From the NCBI GenBank assembly GCA_009617715.1, contig VTFK01000151.1, positions 806,001 through 870,000 of the forward strand: a DNA stretch of 64,000 bases, written 5' to 3'. The stretch comes from Plectrocnemia conspersa. Its lineage: Eukaryota; Arthropoda; Insecta; Trichoptera; Polycentropodidae. Shown piece by piece: positions 23,886-34,816 of this stretch (within the stretch, counting starts at the first letter, position 1; each line of letters begins with the position of its first letter). A model generated the notes under the pieces. It made no database searches. It saw only the letters and a program-made list of their open reading frames with translations, and had not been told where the DNA came from. Both the position numbers and the translations under genes were made by a program.

Positions 23886-26080
23886 AGCAATAAAAATCGT
23901 ACAACTTAAAAATATATCTTTAAATCGAGTTAGATATATATTTTTAAAATAAATGGCATATGTATATCCAGAGCTTTTTTTAAACAAAAATGTGTATTGA
24001 TTTCTTGTCAAGCATTTTACCTAAGAAAATTTTATTAAAATAGCATTTAAATGAAATTTATAGTAGCTATATTTTTGTACTTTATATGCACTTCTAATTT
24101 TTTTCGCTATTATGGATTTTTGCATGATTAAAAAAAATGTTTTTAATCCTCCTGTTTTCGGTTTCAGAAACAATTTTTAGCACCGATTGTGTTCAGTAGA
24201 TTCTTTGTGAATAAATATTTTTTAATGTGAGTTAAATTGTAGTTTTCCCAGAATATATGATTTCATTGTTGGCCCATTCCTTAGAAATTTTCATTCCCAT
24301 CGTCATTTCATTTGCAAAAGTTTCAATATTTCTTCAAAATGTGCAACCAAATTTTATTTTGTGTATATTTAACTAGGCATTCTGATTTTTCGATGATTTT
24401 CATTTCTAGAGAAATGAGAACTCTCAACTTTGATGAATGAAAAAATGTGTGTAATACAATAAAATATTTCAGATACAATATTACATATTATTTTAAAATA
24501 ACCCTTTAAAAAATACGAGCCATCTAAAGTAGAATCAGTCATCCACGTTTTATTTTTTGTTAAAAAAATTTCAGTCGTTAAAAAAATCCTCTCGTTTTCT
24601 GCTGATGTTGCTTTTAATCGACAACAAAGCTTCAAATAGACATTGTAAATTATTTGTTCTCTTGCCCGTAGATTAAAATATTTTGAATTCATTCTTCATT
24701 AATCCGTAAGATGTTGGTTTTCTTACACTACTCTCTGTAAAGCTGAAATAAATTTTTTTCTCTAATTGTTGCGCCAATAATAAATTTTCATTTATTAATC
24801 TGCGAATAATTTCTTTTCTCCATTTTACATATTTATACTTTTGAAGATTTTTTTTAGACTGGTGAAAGATTCTGAATTTTGCAAATATTTAATAAATAAC
24901 ATCAAAGTCTGGTGTCTTCGATTATATAATTTCTCTTTAATTGTCCGTTGAAATATCGAGCTTCGCTCAGAATTGATGTTTTCCAATTGTTTTACCAAAA
25001 ATTCAAGGCCCTTCAGATGTCAATATTAACCATTAGACAATCGCTTTTGCGATTTTATAAAAATAATATAAAAAAAAAATCTTTTTAGATTATCTAAAAA
25101 AAAAATAGTTCTTAATCGTTTTGCATTCTGCCAATTTTCATACATAGTTTCTTCTTATTGGAGCAGGTTCTTAGATCATCAATGCAAAGATAAAGCCGCC
25201 GGCCGGTTAGATTAATAGAAAATCGCAAAAAAATGTTGATCATACAAATATTTTGGCAGGAACACATTTGGAAAGGTTTCTTATTTAATTGTCTTTTTTT
25301 ATAACTTAACTAAGGCAAGTTCTAGAGTTAAAAATTTGTAAACAATTTTTTGTCATTCCCAGACCGCAATTTAAACCTTCTAAAAAGTATGCATATTAGG
25401 CATGAATCAGCCTCTACTTATGAGGTGGTTGTAAACCTTTTTTCGTACAAATTTAATTTTATATAATAAGAAATACTCGAGTAGAAACACAACGTTCAAC
25501 CATTAATTTTTTTATTTAATAGCAAAAATTGTTCCTTTAATCTAATGATCAGCAATCCGATCAGTACTTTTAAGTTCGGCCTTGCTTCTCAAGATCAGCT
25601 TGAGATGATTCAGAATCATCAACTTGCAGTAATATTTCCATTTTTTTCTGTCATCGTTTCTGTTTTGATCTATTTTTAGTGGGACTAGCGGAATTTTCTT
25701 TTATTTTTAAACTTGAGCTTAAACTTTTACACTTTAAAGTAAGGAATATGAAATTAACGACGTCATATTTACGTGAAAATGTATTATAGAAATATAATGT
25801 TCCGCAGATTATCAATCGCTACGCATGTGCATTCAGCAACAATTGCTTTTGAAACAGTAAAAACACCCTGTGTAGGTTTTAAAATGCATATAAAATATTG
25901 TAGATGGTTTTTCATTTCACTAGATAAATAATATTGTTTTAGAAAAAGGAGAAGTTTCACTGTTGAATTTAGTTATTATTTGAAAATTTGCGATTTATGA
26001 AGAAGGGGCGAATATAATAGCATTATTGTCTGATTTACATTTTTAAAAAAAGCCACATTATACCCGATTATCGACTTATA
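23886..26080. other. AT-rich stretch, nothing recognised
   Basis: About 2.2 kb with little structure. A 107-codon ORF on the - strand (24369-24692) lies in low-complexity AT-rich DNA and has no domain pattern. A short GC patch, GCCGCCGGCCGG, occurs at about 25196-25207. A 19-bp palindrome with 9-bp arms (TTTTTAGAT) is at 25082-25100. Confidence 0.5.
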
Positions 26081-27110
26081 CACGTGCATATCTGTAAACG
26101 GACAGAAATTTGTTATCGAGCTCGCTGTCCGAGTTCGTTCTCCCCGACGTTTTTCTTCTAGTAAATCACTCCAAATGCGAAAATGAACGAGGTAAATCAC
26201 TCGGTTTGTTATCAATGCGCCGTCGGACGTACCCGAGTAGGTACCATAAGACGAATGGGACATAAATCATGACAATTTACTCGGTTACTCAGTCGTCTGG
26301 AGGCATTACCCGGGGTAATTTACTGCCCCCTGAGCTTGAGCCGTTTGAAATTTCGCGATCGACGCGACTCTGTTCTGTTCTGGTTGTGGCGATAAATATC
26401 CTCAGAGGCTCAACCGGTGCCACCTTGCAGGGACGCGATAAATCCTCAGTCTTGAGGACCTGAGAGTCTCTGAGAGCCTAGGAGACGCATAGTGTGATGG
26501 CCTTACGATTTTTAAACAGTTCGCTATCCAAATTTCTGTAGCAATGCAGTTAGATATTATAATTTGCTATATAATTTTGCCGCTAAAACAAGGGAGAGAC
26601 TATTATAAAACGGACGAATGTATACCATTACTCCTAAATCTCGCATCCTGACTATCGCCGGCGCTAATTCCGCTAGCTCATTAAGTGTCATTAATCAGAC
26701 GTCATTTCAATTTATATTGCACATGCAATCCGATTCGTCATCTTGCTATTTCTGCACAGCAAGCAGCGCATCGCCTCATATCCTGACTTCCAATTTGGAA
26801 TCGGGCGGCGATCTTTGTCCCGATTCATTAGCCGCGTCGTTATCTTCTCGGCCGAGGCTCTTCGTTCGAGGAGTCAGGCCACTTAATCAGGCCAGGCTGT
26901 GCGGTTCCTGATGCCTGGGCATATGTCTCTCTCATGACCGAAGCGGCGTCTTCATATTTCAGCAGCTATCTGCCTCCTCGGAGCTCGTACGTTATCCACT
27001 CCGGCGAATACATCAGCGTCTCTTTGGTGTATCTGCGTATTTGTTTGAAGACAAGCCTAATTGTCCAGGTTTTGTTTTAGTTCAAGGCTTTTAAGAGCTC
27101 TTCATCAGAC
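26081..27110. promoter_or_regulatory. Large GC-rich island with repeated GCGATAAAT words
   Basis: This is one of the longest GC-rich blocks. GCGATAAATATCCTCAG (26389-26405) and GCGATAAATCCTCAG (26435-26449) form a 46-bp-spaced direct pair. The dyad ATTACC-CGG-GGTAAT is at 26305-26319. CATAAATCA (an Exd/Hox-like composite on the - strand) is at 26261-26269. Short inverted CCTCA/TGAGG words cluster near 26400-26465. ORFs of 64, 95 and 97 codons overlap the block without domain signals. It reads as a multi-site cis-regulatory element or a promoter-like region. Confidence 0.4.
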
Positions 27111-27264
27111 AAATTCCAGTCCTGATATCAATAAATATCCACAAATACACATATCACGTTAAATTAAAATTATTAAAAAAAAATTACATTGAATCAAACA
27201 ATAACAATTTTACATATTTTTATTGTCTAAATATGTTTATTACCTCATTGACCATATCCACATC
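27111..27264. other. AT-rich spacer
   Basis: Short AT-rich link between an island and the SINE. Nothing recognised. Confidence 0.5.
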
Positions 27265-27567
27265 ATGTCGGAATAGCGTAGTCCGTTGGGTCTAGACTAG
27301 TAATCCAGAGACTATGGGCTCGAGCCACGGCAGCAGATTCAAATTTTTATTTATAAAAATGCGCAAAGTGTCTTTTTATTACTTATAAATTATAAAACAA
27401 ATAATAAATTATAATTTGATTGCCAATTACCCGGTCTTTTTAGTCTGGTAGTTAATATTTACTTGTAGGTTATTCATTAAGTCTAATTAATACACTCAAT
27501 TGTTACCTCGTTGTAACGCATTAGGCTTATAAAGGAAGGTTAAAATTGATAATAATAATAATAATAA
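27265..27567 (+). mobile_element. tRNA-derived SINE
   Basis: A box-A-like segment (TAGCGTAGTCCGTTGGG, 27274-27290) is followed by the B-box-like GGGCTCGAGCC (27316-27326), which is the internal RNA polymerase III promoter arrangement of tRNA-headed SINEs. The body runs through GTTGTAACGCATTAGGCTTA and ends in an (ATA)n tail at 27549-27566. The head does not fold into a complete cloverleaf with a paired acceptor stem, so it is not a functional tRNA. I could not delimit a target-site duplication. The family is unknown. Confidence 0.55.
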
Positions 27568-28480
27568 AAACAGTTTTTAGAAATTTTACTTCGCTCCAAT
27601 TAATATATTTTTTTTTAATATATTTGAAGCATATAATCTATTTAATCTATTCAAAACTAAATTCGAGCTTATGGTATTTTTAAAATAAAAATTACAAATA
27701 ATGTATGTTAAAATAAAAGCTATCATGACGCATTGGGGGACTGTAAAAATCAATATAAATATGTCTAATTAATTGCAAATATAAAAATGTTCTTAAACTA
27801 AATATTTTATATAAATAGGAGTATTATAAATTAAATTAAGTGTTTCAAAACAATAAGAGAGGAGAAAGAACATTTTAAGAGTGAAAAAGTGATATTTTCA
27901 GAATAATAATCGGTACAAAAAATATTCTTTATTACTTACCATTTATTATATTGATTGATATATGTATTTTGTTATGTGTTTATTTATAATAAAATAATAT
28001 TTGTATATTAGCACATACAGATTTGTTATTAAAATAAGTTTGCTACAACTTGAATTGTAGGAAAAAAATCAATGACACGAAATCTTTTAGGAACAACATG
28101 AAATTATGTTTAAACACATAACATTTGTATATATTATACAATTAAAAAGCATACTGTTCTATTCTGAGTATTCTGCATTATTTTGTAAAAATATATATAA
28201 ATATATTAAAAATAAAATTTTACTTTTCACCATTAAAAAATCATAGAGCTCAAAACTATTTTTCAGATTTAATAAAATATAATACGTATCGTAGTTAAAT
28301 ATATAATTATAAATATTTTGTAATATTAAAAGTATAGAAAAAGTGCATTTCATAAAAAATATTATTAGTATTAAAAAATATTATGGAATCAGCGTTTAAA
28401 TGGTATATCACAAATATATTTGTACTGTACTTTATACAGTCAACATTATTAATTTAATTTTCATAACTTCTTAGGCATCC
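27568..28480. other. AT-rich spacer, nothing recognised
   Basis: AT-rich DNA. The words ATCATGACGCATTGGG at about 27723-27738 resemble ATCGTGACGCATTGGGTTAA at about 15302-15321 and may be remains of one repeat family. No gene. Confidence 0.5.
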
Positions 28481-28830
28481 ATCAAACCTAATATCTTAAG
28501 TGATATCGAGAATGAAAATCAGATCGCCTGTTTCGTGTTACGTGATTGAAGATTCGAATGGGCCGGCGAAGATTTCCCCGTGGAGTCATAAAGATTAGGG
28601 TCATCGCGAGGGGGTTACCGGCGTGACCTATTTTGAGAAGCGTAGTGACGCTTAAAAATGACCGGTCCCGACCAAATGGGAGGCGATCTGTCAGTCTTTA
28701 GGGACATTGTTGCTCAGTCTTCTTGTTTCAGCGTCAAAAATGCCAAACGCAACTCTGAGTGGCGATTAATATCCCGGGCGCTTAGTCTTCATTTTTGGCT
28801 ATAAATATGTGAGAGGTAATAATTTACTTG
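28481..28830. promoter_or_regulatory. GC-rich island, paralogue of the block at 14.3 kb
   Basis: Bases 28508-28565 align with 14324-14376 (shared ATCAGAT, TTTCGTGTYACG at 28531-28542, and CGAATGGGCCG at 28555-28565). A 6-bp stem with an AGTG loop (AAGCGT/ACGCTT) is at 28638-28653. The block ends about 150 bp before the zero-length-exon motif at 28980/28981. Confidence 0.4.
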
Positions 28831-28959
28831 CCTTAGATCTATCTCTCTTAATTGAGTGGTAATAATAAAATATAAGTTATATTAATGTGTGCAACTATTT
28901 TATATTTATCTATAGTAATATCGAATCTTTTACAGCAATCCAAAAATGTATAAGTATAT

Positions 28960-29030
28960 GATTTTTTAATTTTGTTTCAGGTGAGTCAATATTTATTCAA
29001 CTTTCATTGTTCGATTTATGTGTGAGTATA
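28960..29030 (+). promoter_or_regulatory. Recursive splice site (ratchet point) 1 with RS-exon
   Basis: A pyrimidine-rich tract (TTTTTTAATTTTGTTTCAG) ends in an acceptor AG at 28980 and is joined without any exon to a donor GTGAGT at 28981-28986. A second donor GTGAGT follows at 29022-29027, so a 41-nt RS-exon (28981-29021) could be defined first. This is the layout known for stepwise removal of long introns in Drosophila Ubx and other long insect genes. The acceptor-donor core TTTGTTTCAGGTGAGT is identical to site 2 at 47.28 kb. Assignment is by motif only. If correct, the host gene is on the + strand. Confidence 0.6.
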
Positions 29031-29039
29031 ATTATTTTT

Positions 29040-29325
29040 TAAAAGTTCACGTACGCCACTGAGGTCCGCGAGAGATAATACAACGAGAGGGTAATAACAG
29101 AGCGAGATATAAATTAGACTTAGTGAAGGATATTTATGTCCTTTGGCGAGGCTGCGTTATCGCGAGATGAGCCGCATACGAGACGGAGGCGCAGATTCAT
29201 CTCACTCGTCAAAAAATTACGACGAGTCGTTTGTTTCGGACCGCGTGGGTATCCTTCTGTATCTCGCCGAGACGAAAAATCTCGAGTTCTCATAGGAAAA
29301 TATGTGAAAAAATAAAAATGTCTTT
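29040..29325. promoter_or_regulatory. Island with GAGAG words just after ratchet 1
   Basis: CGCGAGAGATAATAC and ACGAGAGGG lie near 29068-29091, followed by several CGAGA words. GAGAG is the core of GAGA-factor sites. A 71-codon ORF on the - strand is incidental. Regulatory role inferred. Confidence 0.3.
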
Positions 29326-30520
29326 GATATAACAAATTATTTTCCGGTTGTAAAATATTCCTTTAAATTATAAAAAAATATGTAGATTTTTTTTTCAAGA
29401 TTGTGCAGAAAAATATATATGTTCAAAAATCATATACTTACACCTACTATATCGTCAAAAATAGTTTTACAGTTTCTTTTCTCTTTAAATAAACAGTACA
29501 GATTTTTTTTAAATTACCATTAATTATAATAATTTTACCTATGTACATATTTAAGGAAATTATATTAGATATAAAAATACATATTGATGGAACTTTACGG
29601 TTATTATGCTACATATTCATTAAGATCCACATCTTTAAAATAGCAGATAAGATTTTATCATATTATACGGTTACTTATGATGCATAAATACATTTGTAAC
29701 AATTCGCTGAAATTAATCTAGGCTAAAACTTTTTGCCAATAATATTTTGTAGTCTGATTTCAAATCTGTTTTTCACTTTTCATTAAAGTGTATTTATGTT
29801 TTCATTAAAAAAACACTTGATTGAAAAGTAAAGAACGTATTTGAAATAAGACATTAAACATATTTTTAATACAATCTTATTTTCTATTTTACAAATGTAG
29901 TATTTAAAGAATATGTTTCATAAAAATCTTTAAGTCGCCATTTATATATATTTTTTTATTTAAGGTATTTTTTTCAAAAGCATAGGTTCATTCATTGTGT
30001 TTGATAATACTTTAAAAAAATCAGAACTGTTTATTTGAAGAGAAGTAAAACGATTAAACTATTTTTGACGATATAACAGACGTAGATATATAATTTTTAA
30101 GCGTGTGTATTTTTATGTACAAACTCAAAAAACTCACTTTTTCTTATTATATTGCATAAAAATATATAGTAGTTTTTTTATATTCTGGTGCTCAAAAATA
30201 TATAGTTATTTTATATTCTGATGTCACTCAATTCTCTTTTCAATAACTATTCAAACAAAAATAACCACTATTTTCACCGTTCTTATATTCTATTCAAATA
30301 TCACATCTTAAGGTAATTTAAAAAAAATATCAATTCTGTAGTGTAGAAATTTCTCTTTTCGTTGTTCAAGTGGTCGTTATGGTGATTTTTCATATCGTAG
30401 ATGGTTGAAATCATTCATATGTATAAGCTTATTTATACTTCGAGCCATCAATTTGTGAACACATTTCTGATACGACTTCCAAACATTTGCTTTTTTTGAT
30501 TATGATGCTCATCAGTTTTT
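29326..30520. other. AT-rich spacer, nothing recognised
   Basis: AT-rich DNA with no supported feature. Confidence 0.55.
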
Positions 30521-31060
30521 AAAGCAACATCTGCACACTTACGCTAGTTTTCCGCCCAGTCACGTGACACTCATGACGCGCCCTGATTGACGACACCAGC
30601 GGTCTGCTCCCTATCGCCGTCTTATTTATGACGAACTCCTTTGCACAATGGCGGCGAATTAATGCGCGGCCGTTAGGGGGCGCTATTTTTAGACAGGGGG
30701 CGCGAAACCCTCACAATGGACGCGGAAACCTCAGGTACACACACACAGAAACAACGGGATCCGAGCTGACGTTGAGCAAGTGGCGAGGAGGTCGTGAGTT
30801 ATTGGTATCCGTCAACGGTGACAGGCGCCAGTCACGGGGCCCGCAAATGGATCGTCGCTAACTGCATTGTGTAAGTAAAGTAAAATGCGACGGTGGGTTT
30901 GATATAACAGACTGCGAGGCGTACTTGTTGAGCACCGCTGGGAAGGTTTTTAATCGTGACTCTTCCCTTCCACCCAGTCGAAGCTAAATTTGAAGGATAT
31001 GACACTCGGGTTATATTATTGAATAGACTTCTACCAAAGATGAATAATTTCATCATCTTT
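30521..31060. promoter_or_regulatory. GC-rich island with two CTCF-like cores, insulator candidate
   Basis: AGGGGGCGC occurs at 30675-30683 and 30695-30703, same orientation and exactly 20 bp apart. This word is the core of the CTCF motif known in insects and vertebrates. The palindrome GTCACGTGAC (E-box CACGTG) is at 30559-30568, and CAATGGCGGC (YY1/Pho-like) is at about 30647-30656. ORFs of 77 and 74 codons overlap on opposite strands and are not convincing. An insulator or enhancer role is inferred. Confidence 0.45.
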
Positions 31061-31340
31061 CGATGTTTCGATGGTATATCCAGTTTCTTTTTTTTAACTT
31101 TTATATATAAAATAAGAACTTATTATATTTTCTGTTAAATAAAATGAACGTGCTGCGAATAACATCAGCATTTCATCAACTTCTTAAACCACTGCAACAC
31201 AACATTGTTTAAAATGAAATCACATAGTCTCACATAGTATGTTTTATATATGTTAGGGATCCAAAAGCATTGGTGTTTCTATAGATCTTTTATTTTTTTG
31301 GAATTTTGGAATTAATCAAGAAAATACATATCAAAGATTT
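31061..31340. other. AT-rich spacer, nothing recognised
   Basis: AT-rich DNA with no supported feature. Confidence 0.5.
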
Positions 31341-32110
31341 GTGTCGGGAATACCAAAGCGCTAAAAGCGACTCATTAATAACCAAGGGACGGCTGTGAAT
31401 TCCGAAAGTGCTTTCGAGACGTCCATCAACGGGACGAAATCAAGCCTTATTAAGTGACGAGAGAGAGCGTCCCCAGTCGATTAGCCAAGGGTGTGGGTTG
31501 AGATAAAAAAAAGTTAAAGACGAACAGAACTTTTTCATCAGAGGCGCTATATGAATATTCAAAGCGGTTTTGGCGATGTCGATTGAATATTCAAAGGTTG
31601 GCAGCTGCTGAGCTAACTGGCGCATCGTTTCAGCGCGCGACATTACTATGTAGCTATTTGGTAGCACATAAATAGCCATTAGTGGGGCTCTTCAGCGGTC
31701 AGCTCCTTGCGAGACAGCTTTATCGGATGAGATAACTAGGAACAGGATGGCTCAGAATTGGTGGCAATCTTGTGGGTGTCAGAGTATTTTTTGAAATGAT
31801 TTTTCAAGAGCGATCGTGCATGAACAAATTTTATTACGAATGTCTTAAAATTTTGCATCAAAAAATTTGCACACTTTTAAAGATCGCCTTGGTCAATTCG
31901 GCCTAGCTCCGCTTGGTGCTAAAATTTGGCTGCACTCGCGTGTATTCCAAGTCGGAAGCGAAGTGGTTTTTCTGATAAATATTATGTGGTTAATTTTCGG
32001 ATGGAAGTGCTTAAGTATGTCAGTGGTCGGATTTGTGATCGAAGAATTTTAAGAGTAGAAAGTCCTTACCAATATTTGAGTATTTATATACAGATGATTC
32101 GGGGCGGAAC
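31341..32110. promoter_or_regulatory. Mixed-composition island
   Basis: The block carries repeated CGAAAGTGCTTTCGAGACG-like and TTGAATATTCAAAG words (GAATATTC at about 31552-31559 and 31584-31591). ORFs of 61-79 codons overlap in several frames without recognisable features. Regulatory role inferred. Confidence 0.25.
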
Positions 32111-32835
32111 TTGAATTTTTGCTTTTGTTTAATACATATAATATTTATAAAATCATTAAAAATTGCGTTGCGAGCTGCAAATATTGCGTTTGTCTAAAAA
32201 ATAGATTTAATAAGCTGTGGAAATTTTATGACGCTAGAAATCACTTCAAAGCTTTTGCTGTTTCAGCAAAAAAATGTTATTGTTATTGTAATGATGCAGT
32301 CTCTTATTAACATATTTAATATCTTCGTCAATAATTTGTAGATATTTTTTATTATAACCTAATTAATCTTAATGCTAAACATAAGCACCATGTGCTATTT
32401 TTATTAATTCTTTTCTAATTTAAAATTACATAAAAAAAATTTCAAGTGCAAAACTTAGGGTAACTTCTGTGGAATATACAAGTAAAAATTGTATTATATT
32501 TTTTGAACGATTTGTCAGAATAATTATAAATTTTTTTTCTGGAGATTTGTAAAAATTGACTTAAATATGAGAGGTATTTTAAAAGAACCTCAAAACGTAT
32601 TAAAATAAATGTAAACTAGCAACAATGCCTTTCTTGAAAAATTTTATTTGTGTTACACAAAATAAGAACTGGATAATATGATGTAATGATTAAAATTTCC
32701 TACTCTCCAGATACTCAAGGTAATTTTTTTTTTCTACATCTCAGATTCATGAGTATTTTTATTCAGTTTTTCCATTACACTCAGTCTTTGTCTGTGTGGT
32801 GTCTATATTAATCAAGATTTTACACTCTAGTTTAG
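32111..32835. other. AT-rich spacer, nothing recognised
   Basis: AT-rich DNA. A 63-codon ORF (32119-32310) is not supported as a gene. Confidence 0.5.
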
Positions 32836-33240
32836 ATAAAATAAGTCAGTTGATTCTTGTCAACTTTGGTCCCCCTTTTTGCTTAAAGATATCTGCATTC
32901 AGATAGATTGAACCTTCATCTCTGCGTCGTCGCATTAGATGTTGCACCATTTCACTCTTAATAACCATAATGCGACACGAGTCGTATGCCGAACTTGGCA
33001 CCAGTGCCGCAATTACATAAATCGCGTGCACAACCGCCGCAAAAATGAAGGGGCGGCGCATTGTCCACGTGCACAAAGGTAAATTCTAATTTTCAGCTCG
33101 ATATACTCTAAAAAAATACTGACCCTGGCGAACGGAAGCACAGTCGTTTCGGATGCGGTTGTGCAAAAATAACATAAAAAAGGTTCATGGAAACAGTGGC
33201 GTTTCAGTCGGTTTGCGTTGTCTAGCAATTAAAAAATTGA
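32836..33240. promoter_or_regulatory. CpG-containing island
   Basis: CG dinucleotides and words such as CGTCGTCGC and GGGGCGGCGC interrupt the AT-rich background. ORFs of 76 and 71 codons on the - strand overlap each other. No domain was recognised. Confidence 0.25.
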
Positions 33241-33640
33241 CGCAAAGTGTTAAGAGGATTTGTTAAAAGCCAAATGTTAATAACGATGCTTTTTATGTCA
33301 TATTTATATCTAGTATTTCATTTTAATTTCTCTCTTGAAAAAATCAATGCTAATCTTATATTCTTTCATAAGCAAGGCATCTCTCAAATATTGTAAGTTA
33401 TCTTTATCATTATCATCATCTCCGCATTTTAATTATTTTAAGATGCATGTGATAAATAAATTAAATTAATATGCAATGAAAATATATTTTTCTAAATGAG
33501 AAATGTTTGATATATATTAAAAAAAATGACTAATTAATGGTAGAAGTGTATTAAAGCAGTCTCATAAATCAAAGATTACACTAGTAGAGTAGTGTATATT
33601 TTGTGCTATAATTATGTTATAATTTAATTCATGAGATACA
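33241..33640. other. AT-rich spacer, nothing recognised
   Basis: AT-rich DNA with no supported feature. Confidence 0.5.
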
Positions 33641-33970
33641 CTTGCTTTGGGTGTGCATGTATGTATGCATGTATGTACCTAGCCAATTTTATAAACCTTC
33701 AAGCTAACTTCCTAGCTAATTCTAATCGGCCAGACCCCGACACCTGTTATTACCCGGATGACCTCACTAATCCTTGTAAGCCACCGACGTACATCGTTGT
33801 TTATTTGTCTACCGATCATGTTTCTTGAGCCAGGTAATGGAGGTTTATAGGATCTTATCAATTAGCTGCCTGTGCAACATCCACACACACAGTTTAACAA
33901 AATCGCTCACCCACAGCAATTACCGTAATCGACTCGACGTGTACTAGTCTCGCGGTCTTAAAGATAACGA
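33641..33970. promoter_or_regulatory. Small island with a GTAT/GCAT microrepeat
   Basis: A short GCATGTATGTATGCATGTAT microsatellite lies at about 33655-33674. It is followed by a GC-richer patch (CCAGACCCCGACACC, TCACCCACAGCAATTACCG). The 65-codon ORF across it is not supported. Confidence 0.25.
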
Positions 33971-34380
33971 TCTTATACTTGCAAAATTAGGAAAAATGAT
34001 TTATTTTTAAAATAAATAATTTAAAAATATATTTTACTATGAGTGTACTGTATAAAGAGTAAATTTTCAAATAATATGTGTCTACTAAATTAAACTAAAG
34101 CTCAACTAAAGTGACTTTACATTACATTTTAGTTTAGAATTAAATATTTAATTTAGTTTTTTTATATATTTATGTAAGAGAGTTTTAACTAATCGCTCCT
34201 TTACGAATAAATTAAACTGTTTTTTTTATACATATGTGATGTTCTTTATGAACTAAACAATTCATTATTAGAGATTTTTGTACCTAATACGTACGACTTA
34301 GCTCAATTTTAATTAATTATGAAAAAATTCATTCGTGATAATATAAAAATCTAAGAAAACCGTATCTGTGATCTTATATA
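33971..34380. other. AT-rich spacer, nothing recognised
   Basis: AT-rich DNA with no supported feature. Confidence 0.5.
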
Positions 34381-34816
34381 TTAACCCTTTGAGTAGTAAA
34401 TTAATTATTTTTGTTGTTATTAATATTGATATTGAATTTACAGTAAATTATATAAAATAATGACCTTTTTTATATTAGTGTGTTTTATTAATTTATATTA
34501 ATACTTTTTTAATACTAGGTTTTTTTAATTTATTCTACACATTTTTTATATATTTTTTTGATTTTATGGATTTTTTTTATATCAATTTAGAGGCTCTCAA
34601 TTTATTTTTTATATATTTTGTGCTATTTAATTTATTAGTATTATTTCATATAAAAATCATTTACATCGAATCAAATAAAAAAACATTTTATAAATATAAT
34701 GTTTATTTATTTATTATTTCTTTAGTTATATATGTAAATATGTAACTATCTGGGGTACCTCAAAACAGTGAAAAATCAACCGCCGTACATGTACGGCCAT
34801 ACCGCTCAAAGGTTAA
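34381..34816. mobile_element. piggyBac-like non-autonomous element (MITE), copy 2
   Basis: The element begins TTAACCCTTTGAGTAG at 34381 and ends CCGCTCAAAGGTTAA at 34816. The ends are inverted repeats (CCCTTTGAG against CTCAAAGG, one base short) and both are flanked by TTAA, the target site duplicated by the piggyBac superfamily. The interior is AT-rich and non-coding, with the palindrome CCGTACATGTACGG at about 34783-34796 near the right end. It aligns with copy 1 at 6152-6624 over its length. At about 436 bp with no transposase it must have been moved in trans. Confidence 0.75.

Noticed and set aside
27265..27340. Functional tRNA gene
   Set aside because: A- and B-box-like words are present, but there is no paired acceptor stem or complete cloverleaf, and the sequence continues into a SINE-like body with an (ATA)n tail.
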